From positions 62,001 to 126,000 of the forward strand of contig CAXAHJ010000001.1 of NCBI GenBank assembly GCA_963968595.1: a stretch of 64,000 nucleotides of DNA. The letters run 5' to 3'. This stretch comes from GCA-2730975 sp937893275 (GTDB lineage: Bacteria; Verrucomicrobiota; Verrucomicrobiia; Opitutales; Seribacteraceae). A program made the position numbers and the translations under genes. The notes beneath the pieces are model-generated. The model saw only the letters and a program-made list of their open reading frames with translations, ran no database searches and was not told the origin of the DNA. Of the stretch, positions 35,901 through 43,589 are shown piece by piece (position 1 is the stretch's first letter; each line of letters begins with the position of its first letter).

Positions 35901-36654
35901 TCAAAGACCAATGAATCGCATTAACCAACAACTGGCGAAAAGCAGGTGTTTTAAAGTCCCGTGAGTGTCCGAGGGACGTGTTGAAAACCCGATTCCCCCA
36001 CAACGGTTCGTTGGTCCATGCCACGGGTTCGGATGCCTCGACCCCTTCGGCTCTGCCTGAGGCCAGAACCTGAGTCGTTGGAGCTAGCGGTGAGACTTTG
36101 TAGAGCGACCCGCCAGATGTTACTTCAGTGGCCGATTGTAAGCCATCGAGAATAGGATGCCCTTTTGCGGTAGGCTCGATCCTAAACCATGTCTTTTTGT
36201 TGGAACCATGATGGTTGGAATAGTTGCCTCCGAGCACCTCTCCATCCCAACCTTCCCAGAGCGCATGCCCCGCCGGAGGAGCCTTTCCCCTCAAATGGAA
36301 TGCATGACTCGACGTACGAATCGCAACAACAGGCTTGCCGGCTTTGACCCACGAGCGAATCGAATTCATCTGAGAAATCTTCGGTGCACGCCTGCGAACG
36401 CTCACGAACAGCAAATCAGCCGCATCCAAAACTCGCTCCATTCCCTTTAAATCGTTCCGTCCATCTCCATCGTCTGGAGAAATAATATAAGTTGCCCGAA
36501 ACCCTAATGGCCTCAATTCCGATTCGTAGAACGCCGGGACTGTCTTGAGGGTATCATATTCACGTTCAGCTAAAACAAACGCGATCGTCGCATCTTCACC
36601 AAAGGCACAGCAGAGTGAAAACAACGAGAGGACAAGCAGCTGAAAAAATCTCAT
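32923..36654 (-). CDS. ThuA / PVC-type heme-binding CxxCH protein
   Basis: Large exported multidomain protein, 1243 residues. A signal peptide (1-~19) is followed by a ThuA-like glutamine-amidotransferase fold (about 20-260: ADLLFVSVRRRAP, GNYSNHHGSNKKTWFR), a six-bladed sugar-dehydrogenase-like propeller (PVC membrane-bound dehydrogenase domain, about 280-690: PLYVNFDERGRMWVVEY, SNNLRWGPDGWIYATHGS replaced by ANNLRW), HEAT-like helical repeats (about 700-1080), and a C-terminal cytochrome c domain with one CAACH heme site (1120-1124) and the family LMPSG segment (Met1216 a candidate axial ligand). Likely a periplasmic oxidoreductase for carbohydrates passing electrons to the heme; substrate unknown. 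Downstream of the DUF1501 gene. Confidence 0.93.
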   Translation of the reverse strand: MRFFQLLVLSLFSLCCAFGEDATIAFVLAEREYDTLKTVPAFYESELRPLGFRATYIISPDDGDGRNDLKGMERVLDAADLLFVSVRRRAPKISQMNSIRSWVKAGKPVVAIRTSSHAFHLRGKAPPAGHALWEGWDGEVLGGNYSNHHGSNKKTWFRIEPTAKGHPILDGLQSATEVTSGGSLYKVSPLAPTTQVLASGRAEGVEASEPVAWTNEPLWGNRVFNTSLGHSRDFKTPAFRQLLVNAIHWSLNRKLPEKLTKPASVKEARLPELITPDDLEVELVLREPDVANPLYVNFDERGRMWVVEYRQYPWPAGLRMISHDKVFRNVYDPPYPPPPPHASNSPFRGKDRISIHEDTDGDGTFDSHKVFLDGLNLATAALKGRDGVFVLNPPYLLFYADKDGDDRPDSPTPRILLSGFGLEDSHSIANNLRWGPDGWIYATHGSTVTANVVLHGLNNKPIPGFKPIHRMGQFAWRYQPETHRFEVFAEGGGNAFGVEIDSKGRVYSGHNGGDTRGFHYVQGGYYRKTFGKHGNLSNPYAFGHFPSMAHPKVKRFTHTFEIYEGKALPKRYHGKLFGVAPTLRYVVASDLRSHGSTFRTEDMDKPITIGEDPDDRWFSPVDIQTGPDGNLYVADFHARQVAHYIAYSKGLTDPDLGRIYRLKAKGAKHVRFGDPFSTTNLLQTALRHQNRWHRETALRLLGDHPDSAYIPKLRAILQEESGQPALQALWALNLCGGFGKEVALEALGHKNPHIRRWTVRLLGDQREVSQEVAKRLAEMAAHESNAEVRSQLAASARRLPAREALPLLTRLAQFKEDAGDPHLPLLVWWGFETHASEIDSTLVHFKDPANWNSHLRADGALPQQNLMRRWALSGGQAELEACAHLLALAPDAANTALLLEGFEKAFEGRTLPPLPESLSRALSMARGQENLSIVLRRGDKESTIKAIGRLKDSKAPLALRIQFTRILGDVKEVRAVPVLLGLVSAGKKMSLRREALLSLQKFDLPEIGKTITIAFPNLPEELRAAALHLLASRAGWALELVEACVSERISRETLNREILAKLRLHDLPQLQKLLTAEFSSIELQTEIELDRKMARYRTLASSGGGNPKIGESLFFGQTGCAACHVLFGKGGSIGPDLTSYDRSDLNAMLLAIVRPGAEIREGYEYNILSTKDGRILSGFKVEENPKVLILRGLDGQDHVVPRNQIADLTPAGRSLMPSGLLESLTAEEFRHFFAYLSSTTPPK

Positions 36655-36666
36655 GCCGTCATCGCA

Positions 36667-36694
36667 ATTATAGCCGAGGCTTCAGTCAAACCAA
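36667..36694 (-). promoter_or_regulatory. Possible promoter just upstream of the CxxCH gene
   Basis: A perfect TATAAT (minus strand, 36672-36667) has TTGGTT 16 bases upstream. It ends only 12 bases before the ATG, so a transcript starting here would be nearly leaderless. The minus-35 box is poor; transcription from the upstream genes is equally possible. Confidence 0.3.
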
Positions 36695-36732
36695 AGTTCG
36701 CACCTCAATGCATCGGCAACAAGAAGGCAATT

Positions 36733-38169
36733 TCAAGTAACAGGCAAAAGTTCCTGAATCGGAGAACCGTTCGGCAGGATAGGCATGGGGCGACCGCCAT
36801 GGTCGGGAAACGCGAGGTTGTAATCTATGCCCAAATGCTGATAGACGCTGGCCCAGAGATCGTTGGGAGACAAGGGCCGCTCGACAGGTTCCTCGCCCTT
36901 CGAATCGGTTGCCCCAATCACTTGACCCGTGCGCATACCACCCCCGGAAACGAGCATGCTCATTGCCCGCGGCCAATGGTCGCGTCCAGGTTGATCCACC
37001 TTTGTCTTAGATCCCTTGCCTATCGAAATGCGGGGAGTACGGCCGAACTCGCCGGTAACGACAAGCATGACCTTCCTGTCTAAACCTCTTTCATAAAGGT
37101 CCTCCACCATCGCGGTTATAACCTTGTCGTAGATCGGCAGGCGCGCCTTTGAGTCCTTGAAGATGTGGGCGTTCACGGCATGACTGTCCCAATTGTAGGC
37201 GCCTTCATCGATCCAAGGCACACCAGTGCCACCGTAAGGATTTTCCATCACTACCGTAACCCAGTTTGCACCCGCTTCCACCAACCGACGAGCCAGCAAC
37301 GCTCGAGTACCCCAGTTATGATTACTGAATCGATCTCGAGTTCGCTGAGATTCCTTACTCAAATCAAAGGCATCGCGCACATTTCCAGAAGTCATCATAC
37401 TTAGCGCACGCTGGTTAAAAAGGTCCATCGAGTTAAAAACGCCGCTGTTGTCGACGTCCCGACGCATCTGGTCGAAATCATGAAGAAGTGAGGTTCGATC
37501 GGTAAGTCGGTCAGCCAGACTTTTATCGATATCGATGTTTTCGACCTTGAAGTCCTTTTCACTGGGATCGGCCGAAATGGCGAAAGGATGAGTCTCCGAA
37601 CCCAAATAGGCAGACCCAAAGCTAAAAGTATTGATCCCGTTGACCCTACCATTGCCGAGAGCCATATATCCGGGCATCCCTCTGGTATCCCGCTTCCCCT
37701 CGAGGGCCTTGTAGGCCATAGAACCCACGCAAGGAAAGTCATTTATGAAACCAGTCGGCTCCTTGGGGTCACGACCAGTCAGAAAACGTTTATGACCGCC
37801 ACCATGATCAGAAAAGGTATGGTGGACAGAGCGAATCAGATTGTACTTGTCCGCACATTTGGCATGCATGGGCAGAAGTTCGCAAACCTCGACGCCCGGC
37901 ACATTCGTACGAATGGGATTGAACTCACCTCGATGCGTATCAGGAGCATCGGGTTTCATATCGTAGGTCTCCATGTGAGGCGCACCGCCGGGGAGCCAAA
38001 CAAAGATTACTGATGTGTCCTGCTGAGTTTTACCAGCAGAAGCAGACAGGTCGCGAGCCTTTAGGAGACTGCTTATACCCAAACCTCCCGCGGTAGCCCC
38101 ACCGATTTGAAGAAAACTGCGCCGCGGCATAGGGCCGGGACACAAACCATTTAATTCTCCATGCTTCAT
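36733..38169 (-). CDS. DUF1501 domain-containing protein, Tat-exported
   Basis: 478 residues, a member of DUF1501, an alkaline-phosphatase/sulfatase-superfamily-like group of unknown activity abundant in Planctomycetes and Verrucomicrobia. A twin-arginine signal PRRSFLQIGG is followed by a hydrophobic stretch and SSLLKARDLSAS. Family motifs seen: VIFVWLPGGAPHMETYD, SVHHTFSDHGGGHKRFLTG, LVVTGEFGRTPRI and the GRDHWPRAMS ending. These proteins commonly neighbour PVC cytochrome-like proteins, as here (78 bases upstream of the CxxCH gene), and are taken to act in the same exported catabolic process. ATG at 38169 is preferred to TTG at 38172. Confidence 0.93.
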   Translation of the reverse strand: MKHGELNGLCPGPMPRRSFLQIGGATAGGLGISSLLKARDLSASAGKTQQDTSVIFVWLPGGAPHMETYDMKPDAPDTHRGEFNPIRTNVPGVEVCELLPMHAKCADKYNLIRSVHHTFSDHGGGHKRFLTGRDPKEPTGFINDFPCVGSMAYKALEGKRDTRGMPGYMALGNGRVNGINTFSFGSAYLGSETHPFAISADPSEKDFKVENIDIDKSLADRLTDRTSLLHDFDQMRRDVDNSGVFNSMDLFNQRALSMMTSGNVRDAFDLSKESQRTRDRFSNHNWGTRALLARRLVEAGANWVTVVMENPYGGTGVPWIDEGAYNWDSHAVNAHIFKDSKARLPIYDKVITAMVEDLYERGLDRKVMLVVTGEFGRTPRISIGKGSKTKVDQPGRDHWPRAMSMLVSGGGMRTGQVIGATDSKGEEPVERPLSPNDLWASVYQHLGIDYNLAFPDHGGRPMPILPNGSPIQELLPVT

Positions 38170-38264
38170 CAAACAATATATTTCAGAAAAACACCTACTT
38201 CGTCAAGAATCCAAGCCTTTACATGAAGCACATTTTCAGGAAAGCTTTTGACGAAATTTATCAA

Positions 38265-39248
38265 TTACGAACGCTCTTTCCAGTCATAGGCTACTCGAGA
38301 ATTTCTCCAGAAAAACTTTTCCGACTGCTCGGAGGGCATTTCGGCAAGATATTCCTTCAAAATATCGATTGCCGTAGAGTATGGAGCGGTATGATCGCTC
38401 ACAGGCCAATTGCTCCCGTAAAGGAGGCGATTCTCCCCAAAAGTCTTCCAGAGATGATCCAATCGTGATCGATAAGTGGCCGCGTGTTGAAATTCCGGAG
38501 CAAGTTTTCTTACGATGTTTGAAACCTTTGCAAAGACATTTGGTCTTGTCGCCAGATTTTTCATAGCCCGTTCGGCAGCATCCCGCACGAATGAATCCGT
38601 TGAGGCGTCAAAGGGGAAATGGTTGATGATAATCCGCAAAGTAGGGACGATTTCCGCCAACTTCACGATACTGGGCAGCATGGCGGGTCCACCCAAGACA
38701 TCCACGCTAAGCTCTTGTGCCGCGATATGCCGTAAATCCTCGACATAAGAAGCACCCGAAAGGTCGACCAACTCCTTTTCGCGAATACGGATTCCTCGGA
38801 AAAGAGGGTCTTTCGCGAATAGTTCTAGATGCCCCCGGAATTCGAGGTCGCCTACCGGCAAATTTCCCACAACGCCAAGGATAGATGGACTTTCATTCGC
38901 AAGATCGAGAAGCCATTGATTATCCTCTATTCGAGGTGAAGCTTCAACCAAGATTGATTCTCGTATGCCATGAGATTCAGCAGTCTTTAAGAAATCCTTC
39001 GGCAGAACAGTACGATGAAGGAGTTTGTCCTTCTCCTCCGGCCAAACCACACCGCCTTCGCGACCAGGATCGTAAAAATGAACGTGAGCGTCGACCGCGC
39101 GTGAAACTCGTGCCTTCGAGTTTCCAGCCTTTTGCGGTTGGGTTTCAGGCCACTGCCGCACGCACCCCGGCATAAGAGAACCGATACCCAAACCACTTGC
39201 GGCAAGAAAGGTCCGACGATCAACTGCTAATTGGCGACTAGTTGGCAT
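38265..39248 (-). CDS. Amidohydrolase family 2 protein, Tat signal
   Basis: 327-residue TIM-barrel hydrolase of the amidohydrolase_2 group (lactonase/decarboxylase-like, related to L-fucono- and rhamnono-lactonases). It has a Tat signal (DRRTFLAASGLGIGS) ending in a cysteine (MPGC) that might be lipidated, though the lipobox is not canonical. The metal-type HxH motif is in VDAHVHFYDPG, a later histidine in IINHFPFD, and the C-terminal motif reads LLYGSNWPVSD, with Asn where many relatives have Asp. First gene of the three-gene block with DUF1501 and the ThuA/CxxCH protein, suggesting a sugar-lactone step in the periplasm; substrate unproven. Confidence 0.86.
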   Translation of the reverse strand: MPTSRQLAVDRRTFLAASGLGIGSLMPGCVRQWPETQPQKAGNSKARVSRAVDAHVHFYDPGREGGVVWPEEKDKLLHRTVLPKDFLKTAESHGIRESILVEASPRIEDNQWLLDLANESPSILGVVGNLPVGDLEFRGHLELFAKDPLFRGIRIREKELVDLSGASYVEDLRHIAAQELSVDVLGGPAMLPSIVKLAEIVPTLRIIINHFPFDASTDSFVRDAAERAMKNLATRPNVFAKVSNIVRKLAPEFQHAATYRSRLDHLWKTFGENRLLYGSNWPVSDHTAPYSTAIDILKEYLAEMPSEQSEKFFWRNSRVAYDWKERS

Positions 39249-39390
39249 GTAATAGAGAACATCTTGAACACTTGCTTAAACAATATGGCTAATTATTGAC
39301 CTTGATCGCAATTTCATGCAACCGCAGAGGATGACCCATTATCAATAGGCCCGACGACCATTTGAGAAGAAATTGAGTCGCAGCACGGCA

Positions 39391-39420
39391 TTGACACCAA
39401 CAGAGTTATCAGCATATTAT
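39391..39420 (+). promoter_or_regulatory. tRNA-Asn promoter
   Basis: TTGACA at 39391-39396 is a perfect minus-35 box and TATTAT at 39415-39420 a good minus-10 box, 18 bases apart. The predicted transcription start falls only a few bases before the mature tRNA 5' end at 39430. Confidence 0.6.
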
Positions 39421-39429
39421 TATTGTTTG

Positions 39430-39505
<76 letters not shown>

Positions 39506-39525
39506 CCTCTTTTTGCTAAGGCTGG

Positions 39526-40890
39526 CTACGATTCTCGTACATCCAATTCAGGCCAACGGTCTAATTTTCGGTGAAGCGTTCGACGGCTTACTCCCATTAG
39601 CTCAGCGGCCTTCGTACGATTCCCGCCCGCCCGAACCAAGGCGTTGCGAAGGAGACGTTTTTCATTTTCCTCCACCGAAAGATTCTCTCCTGGCGGGCGT
39701 TCATCTGCAAGAAGATCGGTAGGTGCGGAGAAACGGGGATCCAGATCATACTCGGTAATTTCGCTTCCTCTCTTCAGCACAACCATATTCTCACAAAAGT
39801 TTCGCAACTCCCTGACATTGCCCGGCCACGAATAGGAACGAAGGACGGATAGTGCCTGATCGCTGGGAATAGGGGTAGTCAAACCGTTTTCCTCGGCAAA
39901 CTCTTCCAAAAAATGGTTAAGGAGGATTGGCACGTCGTCTGCACGTTCTCGAAGCGAGGGAAGTTGGATTCGAATAACGTTGAGTCGGTAAAACAAATCG
40001 TCCCGGAACTCGCCTTTTTTGACCATCTTTTCGAGATTCCGATTCGTGGCGCAAACAAGTCGCGCATTCACAGCAATCGGCTTCATACTGCCAAGCCGCT
40101 CAATTGTTTTGGATTCTAGAAAGCGAAGTAGCTTCACTTGAGTGGAAGGATCGATTTCTCCAATTTCATCTAAAAAGAGAGTTCCCTTGTCCGCCGCCTC
40201 AAAACGACCGATACGCCGGTCGGTAGCTCCTGTGAAAGCACCTTTCTCATGTCCGAACAATTCACTTTCCAAAAGGTTCGCAGGAAGAGCCGCACAGTGG
40301 ACAGGTACGAATGGACCCCGAGCGCGGTCGCTGTTTTGATGAATGGCTTGAGCAATCAGTTCTTTGCCCGTACCGGTTTCACCTTGAAGCAAAACGGAAG
40401 CTTTGGAAGGGGCGACCAGCCTCACCTTCTCCAACACCTCCTCAAGAGCCGAAGACTCACCCAAGATGCCATCAAAACTGTATTTCTTATCTAGGCGACG
40501 ATGAAGATCTGCATTTTCCTCTTTTAAATTCCGAGAATCAAGACCACGGCGAATAAGGATTTCCAATTTCTCCAAGTTCAAAGGTTTGGAGAGAAAATCA
40601 AAAGCTCCTCGCTTCATGGCTTCCACGGCAACGTCTACGTCTCCATAGGCCGTCATCATTATACACACAGGCCTGTTCGGCAGCCGAATGGCATGATCGA
40701 TAACGCTCATTCCGGAAGATCCGGACATGCGAAGATCGGTCAAAACGATATCGAATTTCTCGGCAGCCAGTAGGTTGAACGCTTCCTCGGGATCCGAAGC
40801 CAAGTACACGTCGAATTTATCTTCAAGAGCTAACTCCAGACCTTCGCGGGTGTGTTGCTCGTCGTCAACGATGAGGATTGTTGCAGGCAT
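39526..40890 (-). CDS. NtrC-family sigma-54-dependent response regulator
   Basis: 454-residue transcription activator. Receiver domain 1-~120 with the acidic pocket DDE at 9-11, phosphoacceptor Asp52 in LTDLRMSG and Lys in SKPL; AAA+ domain about 140-375 with Walker A GETGTGKE (170-177), the sigma-54 contact loop GAFTGA (217-222) and GTLFLDEIGEID as Walker B; C-terminal Fis-type helix-turn-helix (GNRTKAAELMGVSRRTLHRKL, about 420-445). It opens sigma-54 promoters when phosphorylated. The kinase gene lies 36 bases upstream on the same strand, so the two form a cognate pair. Target genes are unknown. Confidence 0.96.
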   Translation of the reverse strand: MPATILIVDDEQHTREGLELALEDKFDVYLASDPEEAFNLLAAEKFDIVLTDLRMSGSSGMSVIDHAIRLPNRPVCIMMTAYGDVDVAVEAMKRGAFDFLSKPLNLEKLEILIRRGLDSRNLKEENADLHRRLDKKYSFDGILGESSALEEVLEKVRLVAPSKASVLLQGETGTGKELIAQAIHQNSDRARGPFVPVHCAALPANLLESELFGHEKGAFTGATDRRIGRFEAADKGTLFLDEIGEIDPSTQVKLLRFLESKTIERLGSMKPIAVNARLVCATNRNLEKMVKKGEFRDDLFYRLNVIRIQLPSLRERADDVPILLNHFLEEFAEENGLTTPIPSDQALSVLRSYSWPGNVRELRNFCENMVVLKRGSEITEYDLDPRFSAPTDLLADERPPGENLSVEENEKRLLRNALVRAGGNRTKAAELMGVSRRTLHRKLDRWPELDVRES

Positions 40891-40926
40891 TTCTAAATAA
40901 TTTAGGCAGAATTATATAAGTATATT

Positions 40927-42105
40927 TCACTGCTCCTCAAGCAGCTTCATCCGTCGATCTTTTCTTGGAAAACGGAGGGTCACAATAGTGCCCGCACCTG
41001 GTTTGCTGTCGATGCCTACGTCACCACCATGATCTCGCATAATACGATAGACAATCATCATCCCTATGCCGTGACCGTTTTTTTTCGTGGTGTAATAGGG
41101 CTCGAACACCTTGGGAATGTCTTCCTTCGCAATGCCGACCCCCGAGTCGACAAACTGTACATAGACGTTTTCATCGTCTCCGCGAGTAACGATGCTTAAC
41201 TTTGGCTGCTTCCCCATAGCGTCGATCGCGTTGCCAATCACATTGAAAAAAACCTGTTTCAATTGGTCCGGATCTGCAAAAACGAAAGGTGTTTTCGCGC
41301 ACTCCTCCACTTGAATGCTTACCTTGCGGGCTTTAAATTCCTCTTCTCGGCCTCGCAAAGATTCTTCTAGCAACTCAAGTAGGTTGGTTTCACGAAAATC
41401 AGGTTCGGAAGGGCGAATCGCCTCAAGAAAATGGGCAATGATACCATCCAGACGCTCCACCTCTTTCACGCAGGCGCCGAGGGATTTTTCCAGTTTTTCG
41501 TTTTCGGCTACTTCATCAAGACGGCGCATCATTAGCTGCAGATGAATATTAATGGAGTTGAGAGGGTTTCCGAGTTCGTGTGCAACTCCGGCCGCCAAGT
41601 TCATTACGCTCGCTATCTTTTCACTCTCGATCAACTCCTCGGTGGACACCTTGTCCTCCGTAACATCAGACAACACTACTGCAAGACTGCGAGAATGTTT
41701 GGTTGCTTCAAGATTGTCCTCGCTTTCGATGGGGACGGCATAGAGCCGAACATAGCGATATTCGGGATAAGAAATACTTAACTCCCGGGTAATTACCTCC
41801 GCTTCAGGAAACCCGGTCTTACGATCAAGCCCCAATGCTCGTGCAATCTCTGGAGCGGCTCGAGCCACCTTGACTTTGCCGACTGCACTTTCCTTCAATC
41901 CAATTAGACGTCGACCTTGCAGGTTCGCGTACTGAATAGAGCCCGCGCCATCGAGAACCAGAATACCATCACGTATAACATCGAAGATGGTTTCCAATAA
42001 CCGCCGCTCCTTGGCCAGCTTTTGCACTAATATGCCAAGATTTACCTCGTCCAGGTCTTCAATGCGCCCAAGGACGCGATCAAGTGGACTTCGGCGAGGT
42101 TTCAC
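40927..42105 (-). CDS. PAS-domain sensor histidine kinase (NtrB-like)
   Basis: 392 residues, no transmembrane segment, hence probably cytoplasmic. A short helical start (1-35) is followed by a PAS domain (about 35-150), a HisKA helix with His176 in LAAGVAHELGNPLNSI, and a HATPase_c domain (NVIGNAIDAMG N-box, DSGVGIAKEDIPKVFEPYYTT G1/F box, GHGIGMMIVYRIM G2). Its start overlaps the coaB stop by ATGA, showing translational coupling, and its partner regulator follows. The signal is unknown; the PAS domain has no evident cofactor motif. Confidence 0.94.
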   Translation of the reverse strand: MKPRRSPLDRVLGRIEDLDEVNLGILVQKLAKERRLLETIFDVIRDGILVLDGAGSIQYANLQGRRLIGLKESAVGKVKVARAAPEIARALGLDRKTGFPEAEVITRELSISYPEYRYVRLYAVPIESEDNLEATKHSRSLAVVLSDVTEDKVSTEELIESEKIASVMNLAAGVAHELGNPLNSINIHLQLMMRRLDEVAENEKLEKSLGACVKEVERLDGIIAHFLEAIRPSEPDFRETNLLELLEESLRGREEEFKARKVSIQVEECAKTPFVFADPDQLKQVFFNVIGNAIDAMGKQPKLSIVTRGDDENVYVQFVDSGVGIAKEDIPKVFEPYYTTKKNGHGIGMMIVYRIMRDHGGDVGIDSKPGAGTIVTLRFPRKDRRMKLLEEQ

Positions 42106-42746
42106 GAATCTATCCTTTCCAAAAGGATACGGGCTACCTCAAGCTTCGGGGCTAGATCGATAGGGACGATCTCCCCATTTCTCCCAAGCAAAGTGACCTC
42201 GTTAAAATCGGATGCAAATCCACACTCAGGCAATGACACGTCGTTCACTACGATCCAATCAAGATTCTTTTCACGAAGCTTTCGCTCTCCATTACTCAAG
42301 CAATCGTTTGTCTCAGCGGCAAAGCCGACGAGGTTTTGACCTGAAGCTTTGCGGCGACCAAGTTCCGTCAAAATGTCGGGAGTCTGCTCCAGTTCCAAAA
42401 TCGTGCTCATTTCACCTTTCTTGAGTTTACTTTTAGCAACGAGAGCCGGTTTGTGGTCGCAGACGGCGGCTGCCATTATCATGAAGTCGCATGATGCAAA
42501 AATGTCAAGGCAAGCGGCAAGCATCTCATCAGCGGTTTCTACAAACGTCTGTCTCACGCCGGACTTTACCTCAAGAGTGACTGGTCCGCTAATCAAATCT
42601 ACTTCCCAGCCACGTTCACGAGCTGCATCGGCTACGGCAAAACCCATCTTGCCCGTGGACGGGTTCGAGAGGAAACGGACGGGATCCAACCATTCTCTAG
42701 TGGGTCCCGCCGTAACCAGACAACGAATTGAGCTTGCTTTTGTCAC
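42102..42746 (-). CDS. coaB: Phosphopantothenoylcysteine synthetase (CoaB domain only)
   Basis: 214 residues matching the CoaB half of the usual CoaBC (Dfp) protein: CLVTAGPTREWLDPVRFLSN, STGKMGFAVADAA, AAVCDHKP, KLKK, and LVGFAAETND. It joins 4'-phosphopantothenate and cysteine in coenzyme A synthesis. The flavin-dependent CoaC decarboxylase half is missing from this protein and from the window. The frame stays open to a TTG at 42830, but that part overlaps the divergent membrane-protein gene and is unlike the family; GTG at 42746 starts just before the nucleotide-binding motif. Its stop overlaps the kinase start. Confidence 0.88.
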   Translation of the reverse strand: MTKASSIRCLVTAGPTREWLDPVRFLSNPSTGKMGFAVADAARERGWEVDLISGPVTLEVKSGVRQTFVETADEMLAACLDIFASCDFMIMAAAVCDHKPALVAKSKLKKGEMSTILELEQTPDILTELGRRKASGQNLVGFAAETNDCLSNGERKLREKNLDWIVVNDVSLPECGFASDFNEVTLLGRNGEIVPIDLAPKLEVARILLERIDS

Positions 42747-42817
42747 ATTGAAAGAAAGGCTCGCGATGATATCGAATCTTTCAGGCAAATACAATATTTC
42801 ATAAAAACCAACATCAG

Positions 42818-43579
42818 ATGCAAAAACCAAAACGGGAAAATATTTGGCTGAATTTTGGATTCAATCTAATTCTGCCTATCTTAATCCTCCGAAAAGGAGA
42901 CGATTGGCTAGGAGAGCCGCTTACGGGGTTGCTTGACGCACCCAGCGATGGGCCACTGGTGGGTTCCGTCATTCTAGTCTTGGCAGTCTTATTCCCCATA
43001 GGATATGGCACATGGGATCTGCTCCGTCGCAAGCGCTGGAACATCATTTCCATTTTGGGTGCCGTGAGTGCATTCCTTACCGGCGGCATAGGACTCGTTC
43101 CAGGTGCCACAGTAGCGATGTTCGCGATAAAAGAAGCAGCCCTTCCAACCATTTTTGCCATATTGACCGTGGCCACGCTCAACACGAAAAAGCCTCTCGT
43201 AAAGTTGTTTTTATACAATCCCGACGTGATTAACGTGGATCGGGTGGAAAACGCCTTGGAACAACGCTCCGCAAAAGCCAAGTTCGACAGGCTGTTGGCC
43301 CAGTGCACTTGGTATATTGCATCAACCTTCATTCTAAGCGCCATTCTCAACTATGCTCTTGCGAGAATCATCGTTAAGACGGAACCACATATAAACAAGG
43401 CCGCCTTCAACGATGAGGTTGGCTCAATGATGACATGGAGTTTCCCGATTATCAGCATACCTTGCATGATCGTTACCGCTTTTGCCTTTTGGAAATTGAT
43501 AAAAGGCATCAAGTCCCACGCAGGACTAGCCATTGAGGAAGTTCTCGTCGGTGTTGAACAGGTATCTGAAAATAAATAA
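42818..43579 (+). CDS. VC0807-family integral membrane protein
   Basis: 253 residues with about five to six transmembrane segments (around 12-25, 48-68, 76-105, 115-130, 165-190, 205-230). The order of motifs, FNLILPILIL near the start, FPIGYGTWDLLRRKRWN, SILGAVSAFLTGGIGL, and KPLVKLFLYNPDVINVDRVE, matches the VC0807 family of uncharacterised bacterial membrane proteins, as I recall it. Divergent from coaB (71-base gap) and convergent with gltA (10 bases between stops). No function is proposed. Confidence 0.75.
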   Translation: MQKPKRENIWLNFGFNLILPILILRKGDDWLGEPLTGLLDAPSDGPLVGSVILVLAVLFPIGYGTWDLLRRKRWNIISILGAVSAFLTGGIGLVPGATVAMFAIKEAALPTIFAILTVATLNTKKPLVKLFLYNPDVINVDRVENALEQRSAKAKFDRLLAQCTWYIASTFILSAILNYALARIIVKTEPHINKAAFNDEVGSMMTWSFPIISIPCMIVTAFAFWKLIKGIKSHAGLAIEEVLVGVEQVSENK

Positions 43580-43589
43580 ATGCAGGGCT

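Noticed and set aside
33300..36600. Possible independent short proteins opposite the CxxCH gene
   Set aside because: Many long antisense frames follow from the GC-rich codon use; none has recognisable motifs or spacing.
42747..42830. coaB starting at TTG 42830
   Set aside because: The extra 28 codons overlap the divergent membrane-protein gene and precede the nucleotide-binding start without similarity to CoaB.
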